Positions 25,908-34,439 of a stretch of 64,000 bases of DNA are shown here, in pieces; the stretch's first letter is position 1, and every line of letters starts with the position of its first letter. The DNA comes from Metapseudomonas resinovorans DSM 21078 (GTDB lineage: Bacteria > Pseudomonadota > Gammaproteobacteria > Pseudomonadales > Pseudomonadaceae), in contig NZ_KE384033.1 in the NCBI RefSeq assembly GCF_000423545.1, forward strand, positions 1 through 64,000, given 5' to 3'. The notes beneath the pieces were generated by a model that made no database searches, had not been told where the DNA came from, and worked only from the letters and a program-made list of their open reading frames with translations. Made by a program: the position numbers and the translations under genes.

Positions 25908-28364
25908 ATGAATTCCGCTCGCCAACCCTCGCTGCCCGAGCCGGGCGACTTCGATCCGCGCTCCGGTTCGCTGGTCGAACGCGCCCTGTTCAACCACCGC
26001 CATTGGGTGCTGCTGCTGTGCCTGCTGACCACCGTGCTGCTCGGCTGGCAGTCCAGTCGTATCGAACTGAACGCCAGCTTCGAGAAGATGATCCCCACCG
26101 GGCATCCCTACATCGCCAACTACCTGGACAACCAGAAGGAACTGTCGGGCCTGGGCAACGCCCTGCGCATCGCCGTGGCCAACCGCAAGGGCGACATCTA
26201 TGACGCCGACTACCTGAAGACCCTTCAGGCCCTGAGCGACCAGATCTACCTGCTGCCTGGGGTCGACCGCGCCTATATGAAGTCGCTGTGGACGCCGGCC
26301 ACGCGCTGGGTTTCGGTGACCGAAGAGGGCCTGGATGGTGGGCCGGTGATCCCGGACGAGTACGACGGCAGCGCGACGTCCCTGGCGGAGCTGCGGCGCA
26401 ATGTGCAGCTGTCCAACGAAATCGGTCAGCTGGTGGCCTTCGACCAGCGCTCCAGCATCATCTACGTGCCGCTGTTGTCGCGTACGCCGGATGGCCAGCC
26501 GCTCGACTACGCCACCCTGTCCGAGCAGCTCGACGCCCTGCGGGCGCAGCTCCAGAGCGACAACGTCGACATCCACATCACCGGCTTCGCCAAGAAGGTC
26601 GGCGACCTGATCGAGGGCCTGGAGCAGATCCTGCTGTTCTTCGCCGTCGCCATCCTCATCACCACCGCCGTGCTCTACGGCTACACCCGTTGCGTGCGCA
26701 GCACCGTACTGGTGGTGCTGTGCTCCCTGGTGGCAGTGGTCTGGCAACTCGGCCTGCTGCCGCTCCTGGGCTACGAGCTGGACCCGTACTCGGTGCTGGT
26801 GCCCTTCCTGGTGTTCGCCATCGGCATGAGCCACGGCGCGCAGAAGATGAACGGCATCATGCAGGACATCGGCCGCGGCATGCACCGCGTGGTGGCCGCG
26901 CGCTTCACCTTCCGCCGCCTGTTCCTCGCCGGCCTCACCGCGCTGCTGTGCGATGCGGTCGGCTTCGCCGTGCTGATGATCATCCAGATCCAGGTGATCC
27001 AGGACCTGGCGATCATCGCCAGCATCGGCGTCGCCGTGCTGATCTTCACCAACCTGATCCTGCTGCCGGTGCTGCTCTCCTACGTCGGCGTCAGTCCGCG
27101 CGCTGCCGAGCTGAGCCTCAAGAGCGAGCGCGCGGAGGAGGTCGGTCAGGCCCGTCATCCGTTCTGGCGTTTTCTCGACCTGTTTACCCGCAAGCCCTGG
27201 GCCGCCCTTTGCGTCGGCATCAGCCTGGTGATGGCGGTGTTCGGATTCATGGTCAGCCTGCACCTGGCCATCGGCGACCTCGATGCGGGCGCCCCCGAGC
27301 TGCGCCCGGACTCGCGCTACAACCAGGACGACGCCTTCATGACCCGCAGCTTTGGTGCCAGCAGCGACCTCTTCGCGATCATGGTGCGCACGCCGGACAA
27401 CGCCTGCGCGCGCTACGACATCCTGCGCAAGGTGGACGAACTGGACTGGCAGCTGCGCAGCCTGCCGGGGGTGGATTCGACCAATTCGCTGGCGCTGCTC
27501 AACCGCCGCATGCTGGTGGGCCTCTCCGAAGGCAGCCCGAAGTGGTACGAGCTGCAGAACAACCAGGCGATGCTCAACATGATCACCGCCAGCGCACCGC
27601 GCGGGCTCTACAACGAGTCCTGCAACCTGCTGACACTCTACGTCTACCTCACCGACCACAAGGCCGAGACCTTGACCCGCCTGGTCGAGCACGTCGAAGC
27701 CTTCGCCGCCGCCAACGACACCGACGAGGTGAGGTTCCAGCTCGCCGCCGGCAACGCCGGGATCGAGGCGGCCACCAACATCGTGGTCAAGGAAGCCAAC
27801 CGCGAGATGCTGTTCTGGGTCTACGGCGCGGTGATCCTGCTGTGCCTGGTCACCTTCCGCTCCTGGCGCGCGACCCTCTGCGCGGTGATTCCGCTGATGC
27901 TCACCTCGATCCTCTGCGAGGCGCTGATGGTCTGGCTCGGTATCGGCGTCAAGGTCGCCACCCTGCCGGTGATCGCGCTGGGCGTGGGCATCGGCGTCGA
28001 CTACGCGCTGTACGTGATGAGCATCATGCTCGGCCATCTGCGCCAGGGCAGTAGCCTCTCCGAGGCCTATTACCGTGCGCTGGTCTCCACCGGCAAGGTG
28101 GTGATGCTCACTGGCGTCACCCTGGCGATCGGCGTGGGCACCTGGATCCTCTCACCCATCAAGTTCCAGGCCGACATGGGCGTGCTGCTGGCCTTCATGT
28201 TCGTCTGGAACATGGTCGGCGCCCTGGTCCTGCTGCCGGCGCTGGCCTACTTCCTGCTGCCTGCCACCCGGCGCCGCGACGCCGCCTCCGACGAGGCGGC
28301 GGTGCCGGCGAAACGGAACGCGACCGCCAGCCGCCCGCTGCTGCTGGATGCCATCAATCCCTGA
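25908..28364 (+). CDS. MMPL/RND-family transporter
   Basis: 818 aa integral inner-membrane protein with the two-fold RND layout: TM1 near residues 30-46, a periplasmic domain (50-230), then five close TM helices (about 240-400), a second half with TM near 430, a periplasmic loop (460-640) and five TM helices (640-800). Sequence matches the MMPL/sterol-sensing-like branch (GIGVDYALYVMSIMLGH and GMSHGAQKMNGI repeats) rather than the drug-efflux HAE1 branch. No adaptor gene is present. With DUF1302, DUF1329 and YCF48-like partners it probably forms a trans-envelope system for a hydrophobic substrate. Direction of transport is unknown. Confidence 0.87.
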   Translation: MNSARQPSLPEPGDFDPRSGSLVERALFNHRHWVLLLCLLTTVLLGWQSSRIELNASFEKMIPTGHPYIANYLDNQKELSGLGNALRIAVANRKGDIYDADYLKTLQALSDQIYLLPGVDRAYMKSLWTPATRWVSVTEEGLDGGPVIPDEYDGSATSLAELRRNVQLSNEIGQLVAFDQRSSIIYVPLLSRTPDGQPLDYATLSEQLDALRAQLQSDNVDIHITGFAKKVGDLIEGLEQILLFFAVAILITTAVLYGYTRCVRSTVLVVLCSLVAVVWQLGLLPLLGYELDPYSVLVPFLVFAIGMSHGAQKMNGIMQDIGRGMHRVVAARFTFRRLFLAGLTALLCDAVGFAVLMIIQIQVIQDLAIIASIGVAVLIFTNLILLPVLLSYVGVSPRAAELSLKSERAEEVGQARHPFWRFLDLFTRKPWAALCVGISLVMAVFGFMVSLHLAIGDLDAGAPELRPDSRYNQDDAFMTRSFGASSDLFAIMVRTPDNACARYDILRKVDELDWQLRSLPGVDSTNSLALLNRRMLVGLSEGSPKWYELQNNQAMLNMITASAPRGLYNESCNLLTLYVYLTDHKAETLTRLVEHVEAFAAANDTDEVRFQLAAGNAGIEAATNIVVKEANREMLFWVYGAVILLCLVTFRSWRATLCAVIPLMLTSILCEALMVWLGIGVKVATLPVIALGVGIGVDYALYVMSIMLGHLRQGSSLSEAYYRALVSTGKVVMLTGVTLAIGVGTWILSPIKFQADMGVLLAFMFVWNMVGALVLLPALAYFLLPATRRRDAASDEAAVPAKRNATASRPLLLDAINP

Positions 28365-28395
28365 ACCGCCACTACAACAACAAGAGCACATCGGC

Positions 28396-28512
28396 ATGAC
28401 ACGACTGATCGAGACCTTGCAAGCCCTCTGGAATGGCTTGCCCGACGCTGTCGGGCACTACGCAGAGGGCGCCTACGGACTGTTGCCGGAGGTGCGCCGT
28501 GACCTCCACTGA
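28396..28512 (+). CDS. putative 38-aa small protein between RND and MFS genes
   Basis: ATG at 28396, 31 bp after the RND stop, with a modest AAGAG site. The stop (28512) lies 14 bases inside the following MFS gene, an overlap that suggests coupled translation. The product, MTRLIETLQALWNGLPD and on to RRDLH, is amphipathic and not membrane-spanning. I recognise no family. The alternative is that this is merely a leader that delivers ribosomes to the GTG start of the transporter gene. Confidence 0.45.
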   Translation: MTRLIETLQALWNGLPDAVGHYAEGAYGLLPEVRRDLH

Positions 28513-29698
28513 ACGTCAGGCCGGACTGCCGCAATCCCTGCTGCTGCTACTCGGCAGTTGCCTGCCGGTACTGGGTGCGGTGCTCCTGGCACCGGTACTG
28601 CCGCGCATGCAGGCGCACTTTGCCGACACGCCGGGCGCCGAGGTGTTGGTGCCCATCAGCCTGACCATCCCGGCCCTGGTGATCGCACTGCTCGCGCCCT
28701 TTGCCGGCGTGATCGCCGACCGCCTCGGGCGCAAGCCGCTGCTGCTGGCCTCGATGCTGCTGTACGCCGCCTGCGGTTTGCTGCCGCTGTGGCTGGATTC
28801 GCTGGCGGGCATCGTGGCCAGCCGTGCCGGACTGGGGCTGGCGGAGGCCGGCATCATGACCTGCTGCACCACCCTGATGGGCGACTACTACCAGGGCGCG
28901 CGCCGCGAGCGGCTGTTTGCCCTGCAGATGGTCGCCACCTCGCTGTCGGCAGCGGTGTTCATCGCCCTGGGCGGCGCCCTGGGGCAAGACGACTGGCGCG
29001 TACCCTTCGTGCTCTACGCGTCCGGCCTGTTGTTCCTGCCGCTGATGGCGGCGCTGCTCTGGGAGCCGCAGGCTGGTTCGGTCGACGTGCAGCCTTCGAA
29101 CACCGAGCGCTTTCCCTGGAGCGCGCTACTGCCGCTCTACGGGCTCACGGTGCTGGCGGGCATCAGTCTGTTCATCGTGCCGGTGCAGGCGGGCTTCCTG
29201 CTCACCCTGCTGCACGTGGATTCACCGCAGCAGATCGGCATGACCATGGGGGCCAACCAGCTCGGTGTGCTTGCCGGCGCCTTGAGCTTCCGCTTGTTGG
29301 GCGGCCTGCGGCGGCAGAACCTGCTGCTCATCGCCTTCGCCACGGCGGGGGCTGGCGGGCTGCTGATGGCCGAGGCCGGCAACCACGCCCTCGTCATCAT
29401 TGCCGTGCTGGTCAATGGCTTAGGTATTGGCCTGATGCTGCCGACGCTGATCACCTGGGTGATGAGCCAGGTCAGCTTCGCCCAGCGCGGTCGTGCCACG
29501 GGCGGCTTCACCGCCGCGCTGTTCGCCGGCGAATTCATCAGTCCGCTGGTGGTGCTGGGCCTCAACGGTGGCGCCGTGAGCGAGCTGCCGTCCGCCCTGG
29601 CACTGGTGGCCATCGCGCAACTCGTGCTGGCGGTCGCCTGCCTGGCATTGCCCTGGCTGTTCCGCCCGCTGGCCAGCACCGCGCCGTCCATTTCCTGA
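28499..29698 (+). CDS. major facilitator superfamily transporter
   Basis: 399 aa from GTG at 28499, placed 6 bases after GGAGG. Longer frames upstream lack a signal. Twelve predicted membrane helices. The loop 2-3 motif GVIADRLGRKPLLL is the classical MFS motif A (G-x3-D-R-x-G-R-K). The two halves are of equal size with a central loop near residues 185-200. It resembles aromatic-acid or multidrug H+ antiporters and symporters. In this operon it probably imports the pathway substrate or exports an intermediate. Confidence 0.88.
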   Translation: MTSTERQAGLPQSLLLLLGSCLPVLGAVLLAPVLPRMQAHFADTPGAEVLVPISLTIPALVIALLAPFAGVIADRLGRKPLLLASMLLYAACGLLPLWLDSLAGIVASRAGLGLAEAGIMTCCTTLMGDYYQGARRERLFALQMVATSLSAAVFIALGGALGQDDWRVPFVLYASGLLFLPLMAALLWEPQAGSVDVQPSNTERFPWSALLPLYGLTVLAGISLFIVPVQAGFLLTLLHVDSPQQIGMTMGANQLGVLAGALSFRLLGGLRRQNLLLIAFATAGAGGLLMAEAGNHALVIIAVLVNGLGIGLMLPTLITWVMSQVSFAQRGRATGGFTAALFAGEFISPLVVLGLNGGAVSELPSALALVAIAQLVLAVACLALPWLFRPLASTAPSIS

Positions 29699-29716
29699 TT
29701 CCATCTGGAGCATTCC

Positions 29717-30307
29717 ATGGCCCATCCCCTGGATTCCGCCGCGCTCGACCAGTTGTTCCTGAAAGCGCGCTCGCACAACCTCTGGCAGGACCGCGACGTA
29801 CCCGACGCGCTGCTGCACCAGCTCTATCAGACCCTGCGCCAGGGCCCGACCAGCAACAACTGCTGCCCGGCGCGCTTCGTCTTCGTGCGCAGTGCCGAGG
29901 CCAAGCAGAAGCTGCTGCCGGCCCTAAAGGGCCACAACGGCGACAAGATGCTGCAGGCGCCGGTGACGGCCATCGTTGCCTGGGACAGTCGCTTTTTCGA
30001 GTTTCTGCCCGAGCTGTTCCCCATCTATGACGCGGGCGCGGCCTACCGCGACAACCCGCAGGCGGCCTCCAGCGCGGCACTGCGCAACAGCAGCCTGCAG
30101 GGCGCCTACCTGATGCTTGCCGCTCGCGCCCTCGGGCTTGATTGCGGCCCCATGTCCGGCTTCGACAACGCCCAGGTGGACGCAGCGTTCTTCCCCGATG
30201 GCCGATGGCGCAGCAATTTCCTCTGTTGCCTGGGTTACGGCGAGCCCACCGGCCTGCGCCCGGCCGGCCCGCGCCTGTCCTTCGAACAGGGCTGCCGCAT
30301 CCTATGA
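29717..30307 (+). CDS. nitroreductase-family flavoprotein (RutE/HadB-like)
   Basis: 196 aa, an FMN-dependent oxidoreductase of the nitroreductase fold, closest in look to RutE-type malonic semialdehyde reductases. Visible features are the N-terminal SHNLWQDRDVPDALLHQLY, the FMN-contact QGPTSNNCCPARFVFV, the central ASSAALRNSSLQGAYLMLAARALGLDCGPMSGFD, and the end CCLGYGEP. The member could reduce a semialdehyde or quinone-like intermediate of the pathway. Its stop overlaps the next gene start by 4 bases (ATGA), so the two are translationally coupled. Confidence 0.85.
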   Translation: MAHPLDSAALDQLFLKARSHNLWQDRDVPDALLHQLYQTLRQGPTSNNCCPARFVFVRSAEAKQKLLPALKGHNGDKMLQAPVTAIVAWDSRFFEFLPELFPIYDAGAAYRDNPQAASSAALRNSSLQGAYLMLAARALGLDCGPMSGFDNAQVDAAFFPDGRWRSNFLCCLGYGEPTGLRPAGPRLSFEQGCRIL

Positions 30308-31080
30308 GCAGCCCCTTGTTCTCATTGGCGGGCCAGGTCGCCCTGATCGCCGGTGCTACCCGTGGCATCGGCCTGGCCATCGCCCGCGAATATGGTCGCG
30401 CCGGCGCGCGGCTGGTGATCAGCAGCGAGAGCGCCGAGGACTGCCAGCGCGTGGCGGCGCAGCTGCGCGGCGAAGGTTTCGAGGCGGAAGGCCTCTCCGC
30501 CGACCTTGGTTGCGAGCGCCAGGTCCGCCAACTCGCCAGCCTTGCCCTGGCACTGCATGGCCGGATCGACGTGCTGGTGTGCAATGCCGGTGTCGCCCCG
30601 CACCTGGGGCCGCTGGCCAGCGCCAATGCCGCGCAGTGGCGGCTGACCCTGAGCGTGAACCTGGAAAGCGCGGCCTGGCTCACCGGCGCGCTGCTGCCGG
30701 TCATGGCGGAGCAGGGTGGGGGCAGCGTGGTGCTGATGGCCAGCATCGCCGGCGTGCGCGGCAACAAGGGCTTGGGGCTCTACGGCCTGTCCAAGGCGGC
30801 GCTGGCGCAACTGGCGCGCAACCTCGCGGTGGAGTGGGGGCCCATGAACATCCGCGTCAACGCCATCAGCCCCGGCGTGATCCAGACCGAATTCGCCCGA
30901 CCGCTCACCGACAACCCCGAGGTCATGCAGCGGCGTCTTGCGCTCACCCCGTTGCGCCGTGTCGGCCGGCCCGAGGAGGTGGCAGCCCTGGCGCTGCTGC
31001 TGGCCGCACCCGGCGGCGCTTTCATCAGCGGTCAGAACATCATCGTCGACGGTGGCACCACCATCGGCGACGGCAATTGA
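30304..31080 (+). CDS. short-chain dehydrogenase/reductase
   Basis: 258 aa from ATG at 30304, overlapping the nitroreductase stop by 4 bases. Classical SDR: cofactor motif GATRGIG (17-23), NAG at 94-96, catalytic N119, S147, Y160 and K164, and C-terminal GQNIIVDGGTTIGDGN. The residues after beta-2 (SSES) without an acidic residue suggest NADP(H) or mixed use. It oxidises or reduces an alcohol/ketone intermediate. Which one cannot be said. Confidence 0.87.
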   Translation: MSSPLFSLAGQVALIAGATRGIGLAIAREYGRAGARLVISSESAEDCQRVAAQLRGEGFEAEGLSADLGCERQVRQLASLALALHGRIDVLVCNAGVAPHLGPLASANAAQWRLTLSVNLESAAWLTGALLPVMAEQGGGSVVLMASIAGVRGNKGLGLYGLSKAALAQLARNLAVEWGPMNIRVNAISPGVIQTEFARPLTDNPEVMQRRLALTPLRRVGRPEEVAALALLLAAPGGAFISGQNIIVDGGTTIGDGN

Positions 31081-31091
31081 AAGGAGTTCCC

Positions 31092-31664
31092 ATGCAAGCA
31101 CTTCCCCCCTTCAAGCGCGTGGTCACCGGTCACGATGCCGCTGGCCAGGCCGTGGTCGCCATGGCCGGCCCGACGCCGAACATCTTTCCCCTGAAAGCGG
31201 TGCCCGGCACCCTGTTCCACGAGGTATGGAACAGCGCGACCTGCCCGGCAGCGCTGGACAATGGCGGCGACCCCACCGACAAACCGCTGCAGCTCAGCCC
31301 CGGTTCGCTGGGCAGCGTGATCCGCGTGGTCGATATCCCGCCGGACAGCCTGCAGAACCAGGTCAGCGCGGAGGATGCTGCCGCCTGCTTCGCGGAAATC
31401 GGCGAGGCCCATGCCGGAACCGGCAAGGCCGATTCCAGGCACAAGCTGATGCACCGCACCGAAACCCTGGACTACGGCATCGTCACCGAAGGTGAGGTCT
31501 GGCTGGTTCTGGATGGCGAGGACGTCCACCTCAAGCGTGGCGACATCGTGGTGCAGCGCGGCACCAATCATGCCTGGAGCAATCGCACCGAACAGATGGC
31601 GCGGATGGTCTTCATCCTGCTGGACGGGCGCTATGCGCCGGAGCTGGCGGAGGTGCTGAAATGA
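31092..31664 (+). CDS. cupin-domain protein
   Basis: 190 aa with AAGGAG 6 bases before the ATG. A single conserved cupin barrel occupies the C-terminal half: HRTETLDYGIVTEGEVWLVLDG and, after a linker, KRGDIVVQRGTNHAWSNR give the two cupin motifs. The first motif has H-x3-E-like ligands spaced differently from gentisate dioxygenases, so a metal site is plausible but ring cleavage is not proven. Such cupins are frequent in aromatic catabolic clusters next to FAA hydrolases. Stop overlaps the next start (ATGA). Confidence 0.82.
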   Translation: MQALPPFKRVVTGHDAAGQAVVAMAGPTPNIFPLKAVPGTLFHEVWNSATCPAALDNGGDPTDKPLQLSPGSLGSVIRVVDIPPDSLQNQVSAEDAAACFAEIGEAHAGTGKADSRHKLMHRTETLDYGIVTEGEVWLVLDGEDVHLKRGDIVVQRGTNHAWSNRTEQMARMVFILLDGRYAPELAEVLK

Positions 31665-32653
31665 AGCTTGCCACCCTCGCCGACGGCAGCCGTGACGGCC
31701 GCTTGCTGCTGGTGTCCCGTGACCTGACCCGCGCAGTGGACGCCAGCGACATCGCGCCGACCCTGCAAGCCGCCGTGGACCAGTGGCAGCGCGTGGAGGC
31801 CGGGCTGCTCAGTCGCTACGACGCCCTCAACCGGGGCGAAGCCGCCGGTGCTTTCGACTTCGACCCGAGCCGGGTCATGGCGCCGCTGCCGCGTGCCTGG
31901 CAGTGGCTCGACGGCTCCTGCTTCCTCAGCCATGGCGAACTGATGCAGCGTGCCTTTCACCTCGATCCCATCGAGGGCGTCGAAACCACGCCGCTGATGT
32001 ACCAGGGCGCCGGTGACGACTTCCTCGGTGCGCGGCAGGACATCCCGCTGCCCAGCGAGGCTCACGGCATCGACTTTGAAGGCGAGTTTGCCGTGCTGGT
32101 GGACGAGGTGCCGATGGGCTGCACGGCCGAGCAGGCGCTTGCGCACATCCGCCTGGTACTGCAGGTCAACGATGTCAGCCTGCGCGCCCTGGCGCCGCGG
32201 GAAATGAAGACCGGCTTCGGCTTCGTCCAGGCCAAGTCCTCCTCCAGCTTCGCCCCGGTGGCCGTGACCCCGGACGAACTGGGCGATGCCTGGCGTGACG
32301 GCCGCGTGCACCTGCCGCTCGAGGTCGAGTGGAACGGCCAGTGGTTCGGTCACCCGCACGGCGGCGCCATGCACTTCGGCTTCCACCAGTTGATCGCCCA
32401 TGCGGCGCTGACTCGCCGCCTCGGCGCTGGCAGCATCCTGGGCTCCGGCACCGTTTCCAACGCCGACCGCAGTTTGGGCTCTGCCTGCATTGCCGAGCGC
32501 CGTGCCATCGAGATGATCGAGCACGGCGCGCCGCGTACCGGTTTCATGCGCTTCGGTGATCGCGTGCGCATGGAAGCGCGCAATGCCGACGGCTCGCCGC
32601 TGTTCGGCGCCATCGATCAGTGCGTGGTCCGGGGAGGTGCGCCATGCGCGTGA
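31661..32653 (+). CDS. fumarylacetoacetate hydrolase-family protein
   Basis: 330 aa. It belongs to the FAH superfamily of C-C bond hydrolases and decarboxylases acting on beta-diketo or acylpyruvate products of ring cleavage. The C-terminal two thirds show the family core: GIDFEGEFAVLVDE (metal-binding Glu pair), VNDVSLRALAPREM, KTGFGFVQAKSSSSFAPVAVTPDEL, and GAGSILGSGTVSN. The size fits the long-chain FAA hydrolase type. In this pathway it is the best candidate for the final hydrolysis after ring opening. Coupled to the cupin gene before it and overlapping the epimerase gene after it by 10 bases. Confidence 0.87.
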   Translation: MKLATLADGSRDGRLLLVSRDLTRAVDASDIAPTLQAAVDQWQRVEAGLLSRYDALNRGEAAGAFDFDPSRVMAPLPRAWQWLDGSCFLSHGELMQRAFHLDPIEGVETTPLMYQGAGDDFLGARQDIPLPSEAHGIDFEGEFAVLVDEVPMGCTAEQALAHIRLVLQVNDVSLRALAPREMKTGFGFVQAKSSSSFAPVAVTPDELGDAWRDGRVHLPLEVEWNGQWFGHPHGGAMHFGFHQLIAHAALTRRLGAGSILGSGTVSNADRSLGSACIAERRAIEMIEHGAPRTGFMRFGDRVRMEARNADGSPLFGAIDQCVVRGGAPCA

Positions 32654-33624
32654 TGGTTACCGGTGCCGGTGGCTTTCTCGGCCGGCTGCTGGTCCAGCGC
32701 CTGCTGGAGCGGGGCACTCTGCGCGGCCAGCCGCTGGACACCCTGGTGCTGCTGGACCAGAAGCTCGATGGATTTGCGCAGGACCCGCGCCTGCGCCTGC
32801 TCGCCGGCAGCATCACCGATCCGGCGCTGCAGCGTCGCGCCCTCGCCGACGGCGCTGACGTGGTGTTTCACTTGGTGAGCATCCCCGGTGGCGCGGCCGA
32901 ACAGCAGTACGGCCTGGGCCATCAGGTCAACCTGTTGGCGAGCCTCGAATTGCTCGACCAGTTGCGCCGCTGCGCCCGGCCGCCGGTGTTGGTCTATGCC
33001 AGCAGCGTGGCCGTCTACGGTGCCGAGTTGCCGGCGCGCATGGACGAGCAACTGGCACCCCGTCCGGTGCTCTCCTACGGCGCCCACAAGCTGATGGTGG
33101 AGACCCAGCTAAGCGACCTGGCCCGGCGGGGCGAGGTGGATGGCCGCGCCCTGCGCCTGCCCGGCATCGTCGCCCGGCCACGGGAGCCCAACGGCCTGCG
33201 CTCGGCCTTCATGAGCGACCTGATGCACGCGCTCGCTGCCGGCCAGGCCTACGAATGCCCGGTGTCATCGCAAGCCAGCGCCTGGTGGATGTCCGCCCAC
33301 TGCTGCCTGGATAACCTGCTGCACGCTGCCGAACTGGACAACCCTGGCGAGTCCCGCGTCTGGCAACTCCCGGTGCTGCACCTGTCCATCGGCCAGGTGG
33401 TGGACGCTCTGGTCGGCGCGTTCGGCGAAGACCGGCGCGCCCTGGTCAACTACCGGCCCGATGCCGAGCTGGAGCGCCTGTTCGGTCGCTATCCGTCACT
33501 GCGTACCCCCCAGGCCCGCGCGCTGGGCTTCCGTCACGACGGCTCCGCCCTCGCCCTGGTACGCAATGCCCTGAACCTCAATCAACGGCCGCGCCGCCTG
33601 CGCGCTGCGCCACAAACCGCCTGA
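32644..33624 (+). CDS. NAD-dependent epimerase/dehydratase family protein (DenD-like)
   Basis: 326 aa from ATG at 32644, inside the last codons of the FAA hydrolase gene. Extended SDR with Rossmann motif TGAGGFLG (6-13), the region VFHLVSIPGGAAEQ, and active-site YSYGAHK-type YGAHK, preceded by YASSVAVYG. These match D-erythronate dehydrogenase and related epimerase-like dehydrogenases rather than sugar-nucleotide epimerases. It probably oxidises a hydroxy-acid or lactol intermediate. Confidence 0.82.
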   Translation: MRVMVTGAGGFLGRLLVQRLLERGTLRGQPLDTLVLLDQKLDGFAQDPRLRLLAGSITDPALQRRALADGADVVFHLVSIPGGAAEQQYGLGHQVNLLASLELLDQLRRCARPPVLVYASSVAVYGAELPARMDEQLAPRPVLSYGAHKLMVETQLSDLARRGEVDGRALRLPGIVARPREPNGLRSAFMSDLMHALAAGQAYECPVSSQASAWWMSAHCCLDNLLHAAELDNPGESRVWQLPVLHLSIGQVVDALVGAFGEDRRALVNYRPDAELERLFGRYPSLRTPQARALGFRHDGSALALVRNALNLNQRPRRLRAAPQTA

Positions 33625-33635
33625 GATCGCCCGCC

Positions 33636-34424
33636 ATGACCCTTGCCCGCAAACGCCGCCTCATCGACCTGTCGGTAACGCTCGATAACAACCCGTACAC
33701 GGACCCACCGCCGCTGCTGCCGAAAATCGACTACATGGACCACCAACAGGGCTGGCCGGAGATGGCGGCCATGTTCCCCGGCCTGTCCATCGACCAGATG
33801 CCGGGTCGGGAGTCCTGGGCCGCCGAGCGCCTGTCGATCACCACCCATAGCGGCACCCACATGGATGCGCCCTGGCATTACGCATCGACCACCGACGGTG
33901 GCAAGCCGGCCTTCGGTATCGACGAGCTGCCGCTGGAGTGGTGCCTGCAGCCGGGCGTGAAGCTGGATTTTCGCCACCTGCCGGACGGCCACGTGGTGAC
34001 GGCCGCAGAGGTGGAAGCGGAGTTGGCGCGCATCGGCCATGACCTGCAGCCGCTGGACATTGTGCTGGTGAACACCCGCGCCGGCAGCCTGTTCGGCCAG
34101 CCGGGCTATCTGGACGCCGGCGTCGGCATGGGCCGCGAGGCTACGCTTTATCTGCTGGAGCGCGGCGTGCGCGTGGTAGGCACTGATGCCTGGAGCTGGG
34201 ACGCGCCGTTCAAGTACACCCGCGAGCGCTTCGCCGAGAGTGGCGACGCGTCCATCATCTGGGAAGGGCACAAGGCCGGGCGCGACATCGGTTACGGGCA
34301 GATGGAGAAACTGGCCAACCTCGACAGCCTGCCGGCCAGCGGTTTCCTGGTGTCCTGCTTCCCCTACAAGATCAAACATGCCTCTGCCGGCTTCGTTCGC
34401 GCCGTGGCGATTTTCGAAGAATAA
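33636..34424 (+). CDS. cyclase-family metal-dependent hydrolase
   Basis: 262 aa of the cyclase/kynurenine formamidase-like family (PF04199). The metal-binding signature HSGTHMDAPWH gives H71, H75, D77 and H81, and TDAWSWDAPF and HKAGRD follow in the expected order. Members hydrolyse N-formyl, lactone or isatin-type bonds. Here it would fit lactone or amide opening in the catabolic route. It begins 11 bp after the epimerase gene. Confidence 0.85.
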   Translation: MTLARKRRLIDLSVTLDNNPYTDPPPLLPKIDYMDHQQGWPEMAAMFPGLSIDQMPGRESWAAERLSITTHSGTHMDAPWHYASTTDGGKPAFGIDELPLEWCLQPGVKLDFRHLPDGHVVTAAEVEAELARIGHDLQPLDIVLVNTRAGSLFGQPGYLDAGVGMGREATLYLLERGVRVVGTDAWSWDAPFKYTRERFAESGDASIIWEGHKAGRDIGYGQMEKLANLDSLPASGFLVSCFPYKIKHASAGFVRAVAIFEE

Positions 34425-34439
34425 GAACAGGAGTTCCTC

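Noticed and set aside
25854-28037. 727-codon open frame on the minus strand opposite the RND gene
   Set aside because: His/Gln/Glu-rich shadow of the transporter codons, with no domain or ribosome site.
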